Positions 35,891-47,075 of a stretch of DNA of 64,000 bases are shown one piece after another. The DNA is from Epiperipatus broadwayi (lineage: Eukaryota > Onychophora > Udeonychophora > Euonychophora > Peripatidae), in contig JAQFVV010000157.1 in NCBI GenBank assembly GCA_028023455.1, positions 2,542,001 through 2,606,000 on the forward strand. Direction: 5' to 3'. Made by a program: the position numbers and the translations under genes. The notes under the pieces are model-generated. The model saw only the letters and a program-made list of their open reading frames with translations, was not told the DNA's origin and ran no database searches. Numbering within the stretch: the first letter of the stretch is position 1; every line of letters starts with the position of its first letter.

Positions 35891-36249
35891 ATATCTGTTA
35901 AAAATTATTAATTTATAATATATATATATTCAAAGTTTGAATAAAAAGAAAGGGTTTCCTAATTTAAATTTACCAAGTGAACTTTCAGTATATAACTAAT
36001 AATCTTTCATTCATAAATTATGATCCTGCCATATTTTTTGGCAAATATTTTTTTAAAATTTTGAAATAGCATATAAATACTATTATAGTATATATATAAA
36101 AATGAAAAACTACTATCAGTTCTATATATTTTCTTCATAGAAATATTAAACTCTGCAAATTTGAGGCTGAATGGAAACAAAATATCAAAATATTTATTAC
36201 AGACCTTATCAACATATGGTTCAATCTCAAAAATATTTACACAATTGTT

Positions 36250-36790
36250 ACTAACTTTTACAATATAATCTCCCATCCTACAATTGCTCTTTCCAATAAT
36301 AAAAATGGTCTACTCTCCCCTACATCTAGAAAGTCACAAATAAGCTAAAAAATTGTATTGGATAAATATAATATTATTTTTTCATTCACCCTCCAACTCT
36401 TAACAAACTTTTAAATAATTCAAAGGATAAAATCCCCAAAGAGGCCTCTCATCCAATTGTTACAAGATCAACTGTTCTGAACCTATTTGTTTAAAGGTAT
36501 ACTATGGGGAAACCTACATTAACTTGGCCACTAGACTTGCTCAACATAATTATCTGTATAATCACACTAGGAAAAGCAGTTAATATTGCTGTCTGGTGAT
36601 AACTTCGATTTTTTTTACAATCAACATCATTTATTCAGATTGAGACAATCGAAAGATAAAGTTTAAGGAGGCTTTGTCAATTTCCAAAGATATCCGTAAT
36701 ATCAGTAAAAAAGATTCCAGCACCTCTTTTCCTAAAAAATAATATGGAAATTCACCTATAAATATTCATTCTGATCTTGATACAATTTAA
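36250..36790 (+). pseudogene. Penelope-like GIY-YIG endonuclease region, decayed
   Basis: Plus-strand readings give, across frames, NNSKDKIPKEASHPIV (the PLE linker before EN), then a VYYGETYINLATRLAQH block that fits the GIY-YIG core (Y..GET..NL..R...H). Next come a region reading YNHTRKSS, and DNRKIKFKEALSIS. The order linker, Cys pair, GIY-YIG and basic tail matches PLE C-termini. At least two frame changes and stops make it non-functional. No RT is seen upstream, so the copy is 5'-truncated. Confidence 0.65.
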
Positions 36791-36794
36791 TACT

Positions 36795-37665
36795 CAACAC
36801 TTACATTATTTTTGAATGACAATTGCCTCCTCTTTTATTATGTTATGATTATGATAAAATATGGTATCAAAAGTACTTAGCTTCAAATAAATTCTTTTGT
36901 ATTTCAAACCCAAATCTGTTTAGTCTTTAAATGTTTTAGCATTTGCTTATTCATTCTATATATTGATAAATCTATATGGTCAGCAGTCAAAGAATTTTGT
37001 TTAAAGTTTTTAAAGATCTCTATTCACAAATGCAGAAATCTTCTTCACTGAAGTAGGTTGCTGACATTTCAATAAAATTTTATTTACCCTTGTCATGACT
37101 ATAGTATTCTGAAAAACTTTTGTTTTAAGTAATCTCTAGACTGTATGAATAAATATTTTTCATTAGAAATTTTATCAAATATTTTTCTAATCATAGTTTG
37201 AGAGTGATTAAGAAGTTATTTTTATGTTACAGTTAACTGACTTTTTAAAAATACTGCTAGATGATTATTAGATAAAATATCTAATGAATATATTTTAATT
37301 CACACACAATCTTGACATTACTTGATACATAACACTTCTTCAGTATATTCTAACCTTGATCAGGATAAATGAAACTTAATCAAAATATTGTTATTCTACT
37401 TTTGCAGAGAAAGTTTTTGTTCTGTAGAAAAGGAATTTAAATTGGATTCTTTGAGTGAGTTTATAAAAATTTCTCAACACAAATGATTGACACATTGTAT
37501 TTACCAACATTTTATTTCATTTCATTTTCTAATCATGAATGGAGTACATGTACAAAGACATTATAATTAATTTTCTCATTAGTGAATGATGTTCTAGTAT
37601 TAAAGTTTTATAAATTCTAATTATAAACAATAAAACAAAATATATATACAAAATAATCTTACATT
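36795..37665. other. AT-rich intergenic sequence (possible PLE 3' region)
   Basis: It lies downstream of the PLE remnant and may be its 3' region. The stretch near 37043 (TTCTTCACTGAAGTAGGTTG) is compatible with that but is not a clear hammerhead. Confidence 0.35.
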
Positions 37666-37683
37666 TTTCTCAAAACATTTTTT

Positions 37684-38058
37684 AAATTGAGAGAAACTGC
37701 AAACCTCTTACACTCATTAGTATCTAACAGCCAATCAGATCCAGATCTAAGTACTTTAGACTGGCTTGTATATATAAAAAGACAAGTAAAGAATAGGGTG
37801 GACCACCCTTTTCTTGTTAAATTCTCTGTCTTGTATTTATTTTCATATGTCATAGCATCGGCCGGGACGCGAACCCACAAACGTCTGCAACCAACTACTT
37901 GCTTGCATGGCGGCTGCGATACCTCTTGGCTAACAACGCATGACACTGTCTTGTATTTATGATCTGATTGGCTGTTAGATACTAATGAGCACAAGAGGTT
38001 TGCAGTTTCTCTCAATTTAATTTCAATACTGTTTGTGCTTTATAAAATAAATATTATT
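37684..38058 (+). mobile_element. Hairpin retroposon H2 with 14-bp TSD
   Basis: The hairpin arms (37684-37755 and 37962-38020) contain GAGAAACTGCAAACCTCTT and AACAGCCAATCAGAT. The centre has the AGGGTGGACCACCCT near-palindrome seen in H1 at 22561. After the right arm comes an unpaired tail (38021-38058) with GTGCTTTATAAAATAAATAT. The direct repeat TCAAAACATTTTTT (37670-37683 and 38059-38072) flanks hairpin plus tail. A SINE is nested between the arms. Two overlapping frames here (91 and 118 codons) start with the same peptide because the arms are inverted copies; they are not genes. Confidence 0.75.
37841..37945 (-). mobile_element. tRNA-Gly-like SINE nested in H2, 15-bp TSD
   Basis: On the minus strand it starts near GCGTTGTTAGCCAAGAGGTA (A box) and has GTGGGTTCGCGTCCCGGCC (B box and T arm), then GATGCTATGACATATG. 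Exact 15-bp repeats CTGTCTTGTATTTAT (37826-37840 and 37946-37960) flank it. It interrupts the hairpin H2 and is therefore younger. The D arm and anticodon arm differ from the 18537 copy, so it may be a subfamily. Confidence 0.85.
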
Positions 38059-38074
38059 TCAAAACATTTTTTTG

Positions 38075-39185
38075 ATTTTGTTACTAATAAATTTCATTCA
38101 AATTTCTTTTACATGTAAAAATTTATTAAAAATCTAATTGTCAAAAAATAATCAATTGAAATTTATTCAGAATCAATATAAAAATTGCCCAATTTGTAAT
38201 AATCATTCTCCCTATATCATATGATCTTTTAATTATTTTAAAATCTTTATGATTAAAATAATCTAGAAGTACATTGAACTCCATATCTTAAATTGGAGCA
38301 AAAATAAAAATATTTCACATAAAATAAAGATAAAACTGTTACAAGAAAATAATATTTGCAAATAATCACTATAATATTAATCTTGATTTTTTTAAGATAA
38401 ATAATTACTGTAATTTTAAAATTATATATGTATGCATATACTTTTGGTAAACAATAGATGTCAAATGTTTTGGATTATAAAATCTAAGATGTACTTCAGA
38501 TGTGTTTAAATGCATAATTATTAAATAGCTTTTCCTCCTATAATTTTTGATAGGTTTTTAATCTAAAAATTTGGCTTATTCATCACTTATTTCCCTGACC
38601 CTTTAAAAGGGAATGGCTTGAGAGTTTTTATTATTATTGTTGTTGTTGTCACTGTTGTTGTTTTTTTAGAAGTTGTAGTTTATTATAAAGTTCTGCCATT
38701 TAATATTATTATCAAAAGCATTGTATTTTGGTTTTAAACAAAACTTTATTTTTTAATTAATAAAAAAATATTTAAGATAAAAAAATATTTATAGACATAA
38801 TATCCTGCTTATAATAATCTGAAAGAAATTACAATCTTCTTGAAGATCAGTATTTTTTTTAGTTATTTGTGTTCGTTGTTCAAAAAAAATGTAATAGTTT
38901 ATTTAATATTAGTTAACAAAATAAAATAGATTTACTGAAATTTATTATTGTTGGAATATATATTAAGATGATGTATATTATATGTAATGTATGTAGAAAT
39001 ATTCAATAAACTGCTATGATAAATAGTTGATATTTGTTTTTAAATTATGACCTATTCTGTATTAATTTAAAATATTGTGAAACAATATATATATTGAAAC
39101 ACTAAGTGTGCGTATATATTTCAAATTTTCATTTTTGTTATTAACATTTATGATCCTCGTTTTCAAATTTAAAATTATTGTCAAA
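38075..39185. other. AT-rich intergenic sequence
   Basis: A short (TTG)n-like run is at 38635-38665. Nothing else recognised. Confidence 0.5.
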
Positions 39186-39189
39186 TAAA

Positions 39190-40758
39190 AAATGTGTCCA
39201 AATTTAATCTAATTTATCCACACATTTCTTCTTTAAATCATTCTAATAAACTTTCTTATCTCATTTATCCATCTCACCAGTAGGTAATCTTTTACAATCT
39301 TTTGAGATCCAACTTAAGACTTCATTTGTTTATCTACTATCATCTCTTTTACAAACATGTCCAGACTAAATCCATATCAGCCTTTTCATTCTTTAAATGA
39401 CTAGCATTTATTTTTTCAACCATGCATTTCACTTTTAATTCTTTCTCATTTATTCCACCAAATATTTCTCCATATTTTGCTGTCAGATATAAAATCTTTG
39501 TATTGTACCTTTCATTTAGACTCTAACTTTAACATTTATTAATAAGTGCTGGCAAAGCATATTTATTTATTTTTAAAATAGACATATCTTTAAATGTTAA
39601 TTCTACCAAAAGCACTGATTAATTTCATGTATTATGTTTTTATTTGTCTTAATAATTTGATCAAGTATTTATAATTGTCATATTTTAATTTATTATTATC
39701 ACACTTCATTATCTTGTTTTTTGAAAAGATTTTTCTGTAGTCCTATTTTATTGCTTCCATCTGATAAGTCTGGTAATGTTTCTTGAAATTCTAAAGTATT
39801 ATTTGTGAAAATAATCACCTTTTTGGCAAAATCTAGAAAACAAACAATTTTTATTTATTTTTGCTCTCTTAATTTTTCCATTTTATCACAATACTTATCA
39901 TAAAAATGTTATAAAGAAAAACTAGGAGGTTTAGAATCATCTTGCTAGTTACCTTTTCCAATATTAATCTTCTTAACATTATTATGAAGTTTAATTATTT
40001 CTGTTGTATATAGATAAATGTTCTTTAGAAATTGCGAATATTATGGACCTATGATATGATGTTTACAAAACATTAATAATTGCAGAAATGCTTATAGAAT
40101 CATGTGATTTTTTTTATAAATAACCAGTTCAGTGCAATAAAGCAACTCATGGTTTTTCTATAACTTTTAATACTTGGATGTGATCTTTTATGCAATGTTT
40201 GTGCTTTTAATGAACTGAAAATAAATTATAGTAAAGACCTCATGTAACACTGATAAAAAACTGATGAGTATATAATTTGTAATATCTTCCTTTCCATCTT
40301 TTTAAAGATCAATATCTCTACTATATTCTTCCAATCATTTGATATATGTTTATAATTTAAATATTTAGTATATTTATATTTCTCTTGTTTCTTCTTCTAC
40401 TTCTTTTAAAATATTTATAATAATTCCCCCACTTTCTGCAGCTTTTCTATTCTTTACTGATTAAATACAATCATTCATATTTTGTTTTGTTTTTTCTTTA
40501 TTTTATTGTATAATTCTTTACAAAGTAATTTCATTCAGTTCATAATACCTCCTTTTTTTTTTTAGTAATAATGTCATATTTTCTTTTTAATAATAAACTT
40601 ATTTTCTTTGCACCATCAACATATTCTCTTCTATAACCTTTCTTGCTATTTCATATTTATATTTCATTATGATAAAATAACTCTTTTTATATATTTATAT
40701 AATTTCAAATATTCAGTTTTTTTAAATAAATCATTATTAGATATTTTCATATATATAT
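39190..40758 (-). pseudogene. RTE-type LINE, RT and C-terminal part (split by LTR element)
   Basis: Minus-strand readings, with frame changes, give the usual blocks in the right order. From high to low coordinate: KNRKAAESGGIIINILKEVE (the 'KA.G.DGI..ELLK' block), LIFKK.GKEDITNY.LISFLS (the 'FKKGD..NYRPISLLS' block), LDFAKKVIIFTNN (catalytic FADD replaced by FAKK) followed by QETLPDLSDGSNKIGLQKN, and finally SGHVCKRDDSR.TNEVLSWI, the C-terminal 'W.GH.AR..D.RW...VL.W' signature. These are hallmarks of the RTE/Proto2-like LINEs of invertebrates. Stops and the lost Asp pair show it is dead. Its 5' part continues at 48412. Confidence 0.75.
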
Positions 40759-43312
40759 TGAAACAGATATACTGTTCCTCGGATGTATTCAAAAGATTCC
40801 CCCCCCCCCCATTTAAAAAGATAATTTGATCAAATTAAAAAAGAAATAAAGCAAAAAGTTTATAGTTAAAAGAAAATCATTATTGATTTTATAGTTTTAA
40901 ATTACGATATAAATAAAAGCTGGCATTTATTAAAAATATTACATTTTTAATTTTTGGAATGATGTTGTCGTATAAAGTGTGATAATCGCTTGAGGCAGTC
41001 TTATCAAATTGGAAAACATGGCTTATCCTTATGATTTCTTATCTGTCCCATGAAAAGTAGAGTGTCCAATCCTTAAGAAGAGAAAAGCACTTGGGCTTAA
41101 ATGAGAGCTGTATAACAAATCAGATACAGTGGGAAATGCTGCTTAATCAATCCAGAGATCAGGGTATAAATAGTTGAGTTGGAAGTTCAGGGCAGTTTTT
41201 TTCAAAAAGATTTTATAAAGAGATATTTTTCAAGTAGATTTTAAAGAAGATTTTTGAAAAAGATAGTTAAAGAAGTAAGAAAAGTGAAGAGTTAAAAGTT
41301 AAAATTTTCATCTAAGTGTTGCTTGACTATTTAATTGACAGCTGATCTTAAGGAACTTTAGAATATAATATTTATAGCCACTGTTAATAATGGAAAAGGA
41401 AAATTTTATTAAGAATATAATGATGGAAGGCTATTTCGTAACAGCTTCTTCTCTTCATCCAAAAGCCATGGTTCTCCAAGATTTGCCTGGGTGATCATCA
41501 TGAAAGGGAATAATGCCATTCAGCTTAAATAAAATGACCCCTTTTTGATGGAACAGACTGGATATAAAAAAAATGAAGGTAACAATTTTATAAAATATGT
41601 AATATTTATATGTGTTTATAAAAGACAAACAAAACGTCTTTCTTAGAAAAGAAAAAAAAATTATGAATAAAAATAGCTATGTAAAAATACGTTTATTAAT
41701 AATAAATTGTAAATGCTAGATGTCTTAAATGTCAATAATCAAAAGGTATTTTATTCAATACTTATACATGTTTATAAAAATAAAAAACAAAACAAACATC
41801 TTTCTTAAAAATGAATTATGTGAAAATACATTTTATTAATGATAAATTATAAATATTAAAAAATATCTATAATCAAAAGGCATTTTTAATGAGGTAAATC
41901 ATAAATGATTAACTTCTTATATGCAGAAGCATCTAGATTTTAAAAAAAACTAAAAATGAATACTTATAATGATTTATATTACTGATATACAAATAAGTAT
42001 ACCTAGAAGAGTCAGAAATACTGAGCTATTACATATAACTCTAACTGGCTAATAAATAAATGCAACTGCTGATCAATTTATAGGTAGAAATATACATCTG
42101 TGGCAGACCAAATAACAATATTTATGCTATATATTAGAATAACTAAATAAGGATTACAAATGCTTACATGCATCTCAATGGTATATAAATAAAATAATGA
42201 AACTTATGCATATAAATGCACATTGACACTTGACTGGATTATGAATAGTCCACAAACCCAGAATTGTTTACATTACCTGATTTGATAAATTAAAAAAAAA
42301 ATAATGAAATACTATATGGATTATAAATGCTTACCTGCATATTGATTTTATGTGAAGAAAATAATGAAACTTATGCATATAAATGCACATTTACTCTTTG
42401 AATTCTTTACCCAAGATAAATCAAAATGAGCCTTCATTTGAAATGAAGGATGAACTTTATTAGAATGACTTGTAAATGAACTATTGATCAATAAACTGCT
42501 TCTAACCTTTTCATAAATGAACTGAAAATGAGTCATCACATGGATATTAAAGAACTATTGAAAGAAGGACTTTATTATACAACAAATTACATTCTTTAAG
42601 TGCTATTATTGGAAGTATACCAAAGAAACACAATGGACCATAAATGAAATATTTGTTTGAATTAAGTGGAACTCTGAATTAAATGCTATCAGTTGTCTTC
42701 ATTATTATCTCTGTTGTCTTAATATATCACACTCCTCTCTGTGGATTAACTAAATGATTAAAGATGTAAACTGTTAAAGAACTATTGAAAGAAGGACTTT
42801 ATTATACTCTCAACAAATTACATTCTTTAAGTCATATAAAAATGTTATTGGAAGTAGGCCAAAGAGATACAAGGGACTGTCAATGAAATATTTTGTTTGA
42901 TGGACATTTATTTAAACCTGTTATTAAATAAAATTATTGTTACTTAAAATTAATTTTAGTTATCCAGTTGTTCAATTCTATTTTTTTTTATTGCATCACT
43001 CATCATTCAGTGCACTTGTTCATGAGAATCTCATGCCTCCTGAGCTATGTCTGGCATAACTAGACCTAGGTAAGTCAGGTTGTAGTGAGATGGAACTCTA
43101 GTGGCACCGTTTGGAAAACCAAACATAGAAATGTCTAGATGCTTCCAGTCTCTATGGTGCTACATCCTCTGATGAGCAGGAAATATTGTTGTAGGGGGGG
43201 GGGTTAACATCTGCATTGGGGAATGCCAATCGATAGTTCCTTCCTGCAACATGCTCATCAGGAAATTGTTACAACCAAGGTAATAAAGGGGTTGTATGGT
43301 GGTCCGGTTACA
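40759..43312 (+). repeat. 5' LTR of gag-only LTR retrotransposon
   Basis: It runs TGAAACAGATATACTG to GTCCGGTTACA, so it begins TG and ends CA. It is 2554 bp and matches 45822-48411 nearly base for base, for example identically over 42348-42539 versus 47450-47641. A TATA box (TATAAATAG, 41165-41173) and a 3' AATAAA signal (43282-43287) mark a pol II promoter and polyadenylation site, which puts the U3/R border near 41195. A poly-C run lies near 40800. Just inside (43316-43335), TGTCACCCTACTGTGAGGC loosely resembles a lysine-tRNA primer-binding site. Confidence 0.9.
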
Positions 43313-43633
43313 TTTGTCACCCTACTGTGAGGCCTGATCTAGCTAGCCTATCCATAGGCATAAAACAGCTAGAAATGAGTAATAAATAAAAGAAAAATGG
43401 AAAAGGCATAAGCAAATCATGATTCTGTGATGTGAACAGTGCATATGATGCAGTGATGTGATTTATTCAAAAAGGGTGGAAAAAAGAAAAAGAACATAAA
43501 AATGAATGGCATAAATGGTAGATAAAGAATAAAACAGGCATAATGAAGACTTGGAGTTAAATCATGGTATGGATGGAGAGAGAAGCTTATCAAAATCGAA
43601 ATAAAAAAGTACAAATAAAATTTAAAAAAAATA
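43313..43633 (+). promoter_or_regulatory. Untranslated leader and putative primer-binding site
   Basis: Between the 5' LTR and the Gag start. The first 25 bases hold the possible tRNA primer site. The rest is AG-rich and may contain the packaging signal, but no motif can be defined. Confidence 0.4.
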
Positions 43634-45250
43634 TTGATGATAACCAGATCAAAAACAAAAAAGATGATGAATACAGAAAGTATAGAAAATCTTCCTGAGG
43701 AAGAAGATAAACAAGAAGTCAAAGCAGATGATCAAAAGCAGTCACAGAAAACAGGGGAGATGTCCATGTTAGCCCAGTTAATGGAAATGATAAAAGAAAA
43801 TAACAAGAAAAGAGAGGAACAGAGAGAAGAAGACAACAAGAAAAGAGAGGAACAGAGAGAAGAAGATAAAAAAGAACATAGTGAACAGAGAGAAGACAAC
43901 AAGAAAAGAGAGGAAGATAAAAAAGAACATAGAGAACAGAGAGAAGAAGACAAAAGAGAATTGAAAGAACAAATCAGAGAAATAACCGAAAGCCAAAATG
44001 AAAAGTTCAGCCAGTTAATAAAAGAAATGACTAACAAAATATTAAAAATTAAGGAGGAAGTGATGGAGGAAGTAAAAGGCTCACTAATAGAGCAAGAAGT
44101 CAAAATGACCCAGATATGCAAGGCCATGGATACAAAAATAATAAGAATCCAAGAATCCATGCAGGAGAAGGTGGATATATTGACCACCCAGATGAAAGAG
44201 ATAGAAATAAAAAATAGCAATACATTGCCTAAACAAGGAAAGGCAGAAACAGTCCCAAAAGAAAGTCAAAAAGAGAATTATCAAGTTAGTCATGATGTCC
44301 CTATAACTAACCAGATGTCTGGAATTGTAAATCAATTCTTAAAAATCAGAACTTTTTCAGGGAGCTGTAATGAAGCACCTATAGAATATGTAAAAAGTTT
44401 GGAGAGGTACTTTAGTATTAATGTATTGACAGAAGAGGCAAAACTGGCAATAGCATGTAGTCATCTCCAAGGTGCAGCACAAGCATGGTGGGATTCACTG
44501 TTCACCCAACCTACAAATTTTGATGATTTTAAAGGAGCACTAATGAGCTGTTACTGGAGTGACAATTATCAGGAGGGGATTAAATATAAGGTGTCCCAGG
44601 AGAAATGTCCACCTGGAGAGCCTTATACACCCTTCTTTAGAAGACAGGTGGCCAGGTTAAGAGCCTTGACATCTGACCCCCTATCTGAACTCCAGATTAT
44701 TAGATTGATATGGCACAGCTTCCCAAGTTACATAGAAAGAATGCTAATTGGGACTGATCATCGATCTATTGAGCAGGTTGCTGAACTATTAACAGCATAT
44801 GATAGCTGCAGTGCATCAGCAACCAAGGAAGGAGGAGCAAAGCAACCACAAAACAAACCTCCCTATAGAAGAGATGATGGGCCTAGAATAGGAGCCATCA
44901 GATACAAAAGGAAAATGCCTCCTCAAAAATATAGCAACTATGACCCACCACCATGGTATCATCACCAAAGAAATGGGATACCACCATGGAAAAGGCAAAG
45001 AAGATATTCAACAGGCAATATGCATAGCCCATACCAAACCCGGGTTATAAAGAGATCAAATAGTGATGATAACTTGCAGAAAGGTGTGGCTAGAAATGCA
45101 AGCCACCACGATGATGTATGGCCTGAAAAATGTCCAAAAATAGGACAAAATAGAAGTCCATCACCTCAAAACAAAGAAAACTGCCATAGGAGAACTGATC
45201 ATGATCACCAGTCTCCCAAGCCAGGCTGTAGTTATAATTCAGAACAATAA
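43634..45250 (+). CDS. Gag-like capsid protein of LTR retrotransposon
   Basis: A 538-residue protein, intact from ATG to stop. Residues 1-60 are charged and begin MMITRSKTKK, as do many Ty3/gypsy Gag proteins. Residues ~55-200 form a very Glu/Lys/Arg-rich coiled coil with imperfect repeats of DNKKREEQREED. Residues ~230-400 form the capsid domain, with ACSHLQGAAQAWWDSL and the following 'F..F...L' helices typical of the retrotransposon Gag fold. The C-terminal ~130 residues are basic and rich in Pro, Ser, His and Asn, probably RNA-binding, but with no CCHC zinc knuckle. Two possible starts lie one codon apart (43634 and 43637). No pol follows. Its expected role is to form particles that package element RNA; this is inferred. 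Confidence 0.88.
   Translation: MMITRSKTKKMMNTESIENLPEEEDKQEVKADDQKQSQKTGEMSMLAQLMEMIKENNKKREEQREEDNKKREEQREEDKKEHSEQREDNKKREEDKKEHREQREEDKRELKEQIREITESQNEKFSQLIKEMTNKILKIKEEVMEEVKGSLIEQEVKMTQICKAMDTKIIRIQESMQEKVDILTTQMKEIEIKNSNTLPKQGKAETVPKESQKENYQVSHDVPITNQMSGIVNQFLKIRTFSGSCNEAPIEYVKSLERYFSINVLTEEAKLAIACSHLQGAAQAWWDSLFTQPTNFDDFKGALMSCYWSDNYQEGIKYKVSQEKCPPGEPYTPFFRRQVARLRALTSDPLSELQIIRLIWHSFPSYIERMLIGTDHRSIEQVAELLTAYDSCSASATKEGGAKQPQNKPPYRRDDGPRIGAIRYKRKMPPQKYSNYDPPPWYHHQRNGIPPWKRQRRYSTGNMHSPYQTRVIKRSNSDDNLQKGVARNASHHDDVWPEKCPKIGQNRSPSPQNKENCHRRTDHDHQSPKPGCSYNSEQ
43795..43965 (+). repeat. Internal tandem repeats in the gag coiled coil
   Basis: AACAAGAAAAGAGAGGAACA-type units (about 33-54 bp) occur four to five times and code for the charged repeats of the coiled coil. 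The minus-strand frames here (162 and 72 codons) are shadows of this repeat. Confidence 0.75.
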
Positions 45251-45821
45251 AATAGAGATAGCTGATGGAAGAAGTTTGTGAGTGGGATGTAGTGATGCAT
45301 GAATTTGTGTTTTTCATGTCAGGGTGGGTGGATGATTGAGCAGGGCTGCTTGGATGCATTGTGTTATGATGCTCTGAAGTATATGCTCAGCACTATCCAG
45401 ACCTGGATGTTGAGATCCTAGAGTAGTCCAATAGTGTGTATATATAGGCCTCATGAAATAGACCAAATGAATAAGCCCCTAAGACTCACAGAAGCTGAGC
45501 AGGGCTGGCTCAGTGCCAAATTTTTTCTGGCTCCTACTCTTAGTTGGATGATCCCTCTAGGTACAAGAGAGGTAGTGCTTAAAAATGAGATATTTTCTCA
45601 TGACATCATGGGGCAGTGTGTACTAGTAGTTTGTGCTTGGCCATCTACTTATTCTGGCATTGGAGGCTACAGTTCATGTATTCACTTTTCCAGCTCATCT
45701 TACCCATTTCATCAGCACATCTAAAACCAGAAGAGATGCAGTAAGGAGAAATGATGTGTATAGTATGTGGAATAAAATCGTACTTCCAGGCAATTTCATC
45801 CCAAAATTTGGTGGGGGGTAA
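45251..45821 (+). other. Non-coding 3' internal region and polypurine tract
   Basis: It lies between the Gag stop and the 3' LTR. Unlike an autonomous element it has no pol; short frames here (for example 45434-45724) have no domain. Just before the 3' LTR, TTTGGTGGGGGGTAA is a plausible short polypurine tract for plus-strand priming. The less AT-rich base composition matches gag and differs from the surrounding genome. Confidence 0.55.
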
Positions 45822-47033
45822 TGAAACAGATATACTGTTCCATGGATGTATTCAAAAGATCCTCCCCCCATTTAAAAAGAAAAAAAAAAAAAATAAAAAA
45901 AAAAAAAAAAAAAAAGAAAGATAATTTAATTGATCAAATTAAAAAAGAAATAAAGCAAAAAGTTTATAGTTAAAAGAAAATCATTATTGATTTTATAGTT
46001 TTAAATTACGATATAAATAAAAGCTGGCATTTATTAAAAATATTACATTTTTAATTTTTGGACAATGTTATCGTATAAAGTGTGATAATCACTTGAGGCA
46101 GTCTTATCAAATTGGAAAACATGGCTTATCCTTATGATTTCTTATCTGTCCCGTGAAAAGTAGTGTCCAATCTTTGGGAAGAAAAAGTATAACAAATGGC
46201 TTAAATGAGAGCTGTATAACAAATCAGATATGGCAAAGCTTCTTAGTCAATCTAGAGATGAGGGTATAAATAGTTCAGTTGGAAGTTCAGGGCAGTTTGT
46301 TCAAAGAGATTTTATAAAGAGATATTTTTCAAGTAGATTTTAAAGAAGATTTTTGAAAAAGATTTTAAAAGCAGCTAAAGAAGTAAGAAAAGTGAAGAGT
46401 TAAAAGTTAAAATTTTCATCTAAGTGTTGCTTGACTATTTAATTGATAGCTGATCTTAAGAAACCTTGAAATATAATATTTATAGCCACTGTTAATAATG
46501 GAAAAGGAAAATTTTATTAAGGATATCATAATGATGGAAGGCTAATTCATAACAGCTTCTTCTCTTCATCCTAAAGGCATGGTTGTCCAAGATTTGCCTG
46601 GGTGATCATCATGAAAGGGAATAATGCCATTCAGCTTAAATAAAATGACCCCTTTTTGATGGAACAGACTGGATATAAAAAAAATGAAGGTAACAATTTT
46701 ATAAAATATGTAATATTTATATGTGTTTATAAAAGACAAACAAAACGTCTTTCTTAGAAAAGAAAAAAAATTATGAATAAAAATAGCTACATAAAAATAT
46801 GTTTATTAATAATAAATTGTAAATGCTAGATGTCTTAAATGTCAATAATCAAAAGTTATTTTATTCAATACTTATATGTGTTTATAAAAATAAAAAACAA
46901 AACAAACATCTTTCTTAAAAATGAATTATGTGAAAATACGTTTTATTAATGATAAATTATAAATATTAAAAAATATCTATAATCAAAAGGCATTTTAAAT
47001 GAGGTAAATCATAAATGATTAACTTCTTATATG

Positions 47034-47075
<42 letters not shown>

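Noticed and set aside
37659-38015. Overlapping 118- and 91-residue frames starting with the same peptide
   Set aside because: The shared start arises because the frames enter the two inverted arms of hairpin H2; the middle is the nested SINE.
42348-42539. 63-residue minus-strand frame, identical at 47450-47641
   Set aside because: It lies in the LTRs; identity reflects LTR duplication and not protein conservation. No domain.
43144-43180. Hammerhead-like CTCTGATGAGCAGGAAAT in the LTR
   Set aside because: No room for stem II between CTGATGA and GAAA, and no stem I pairing.
43732-44335. Minus-strand frames of 162, 72 and 83 residues
   Set aside because: Shadows of the plus-strand gag coding sequence, rich in Ser, Phe and Leu because gag is Glu/Lys-rich.
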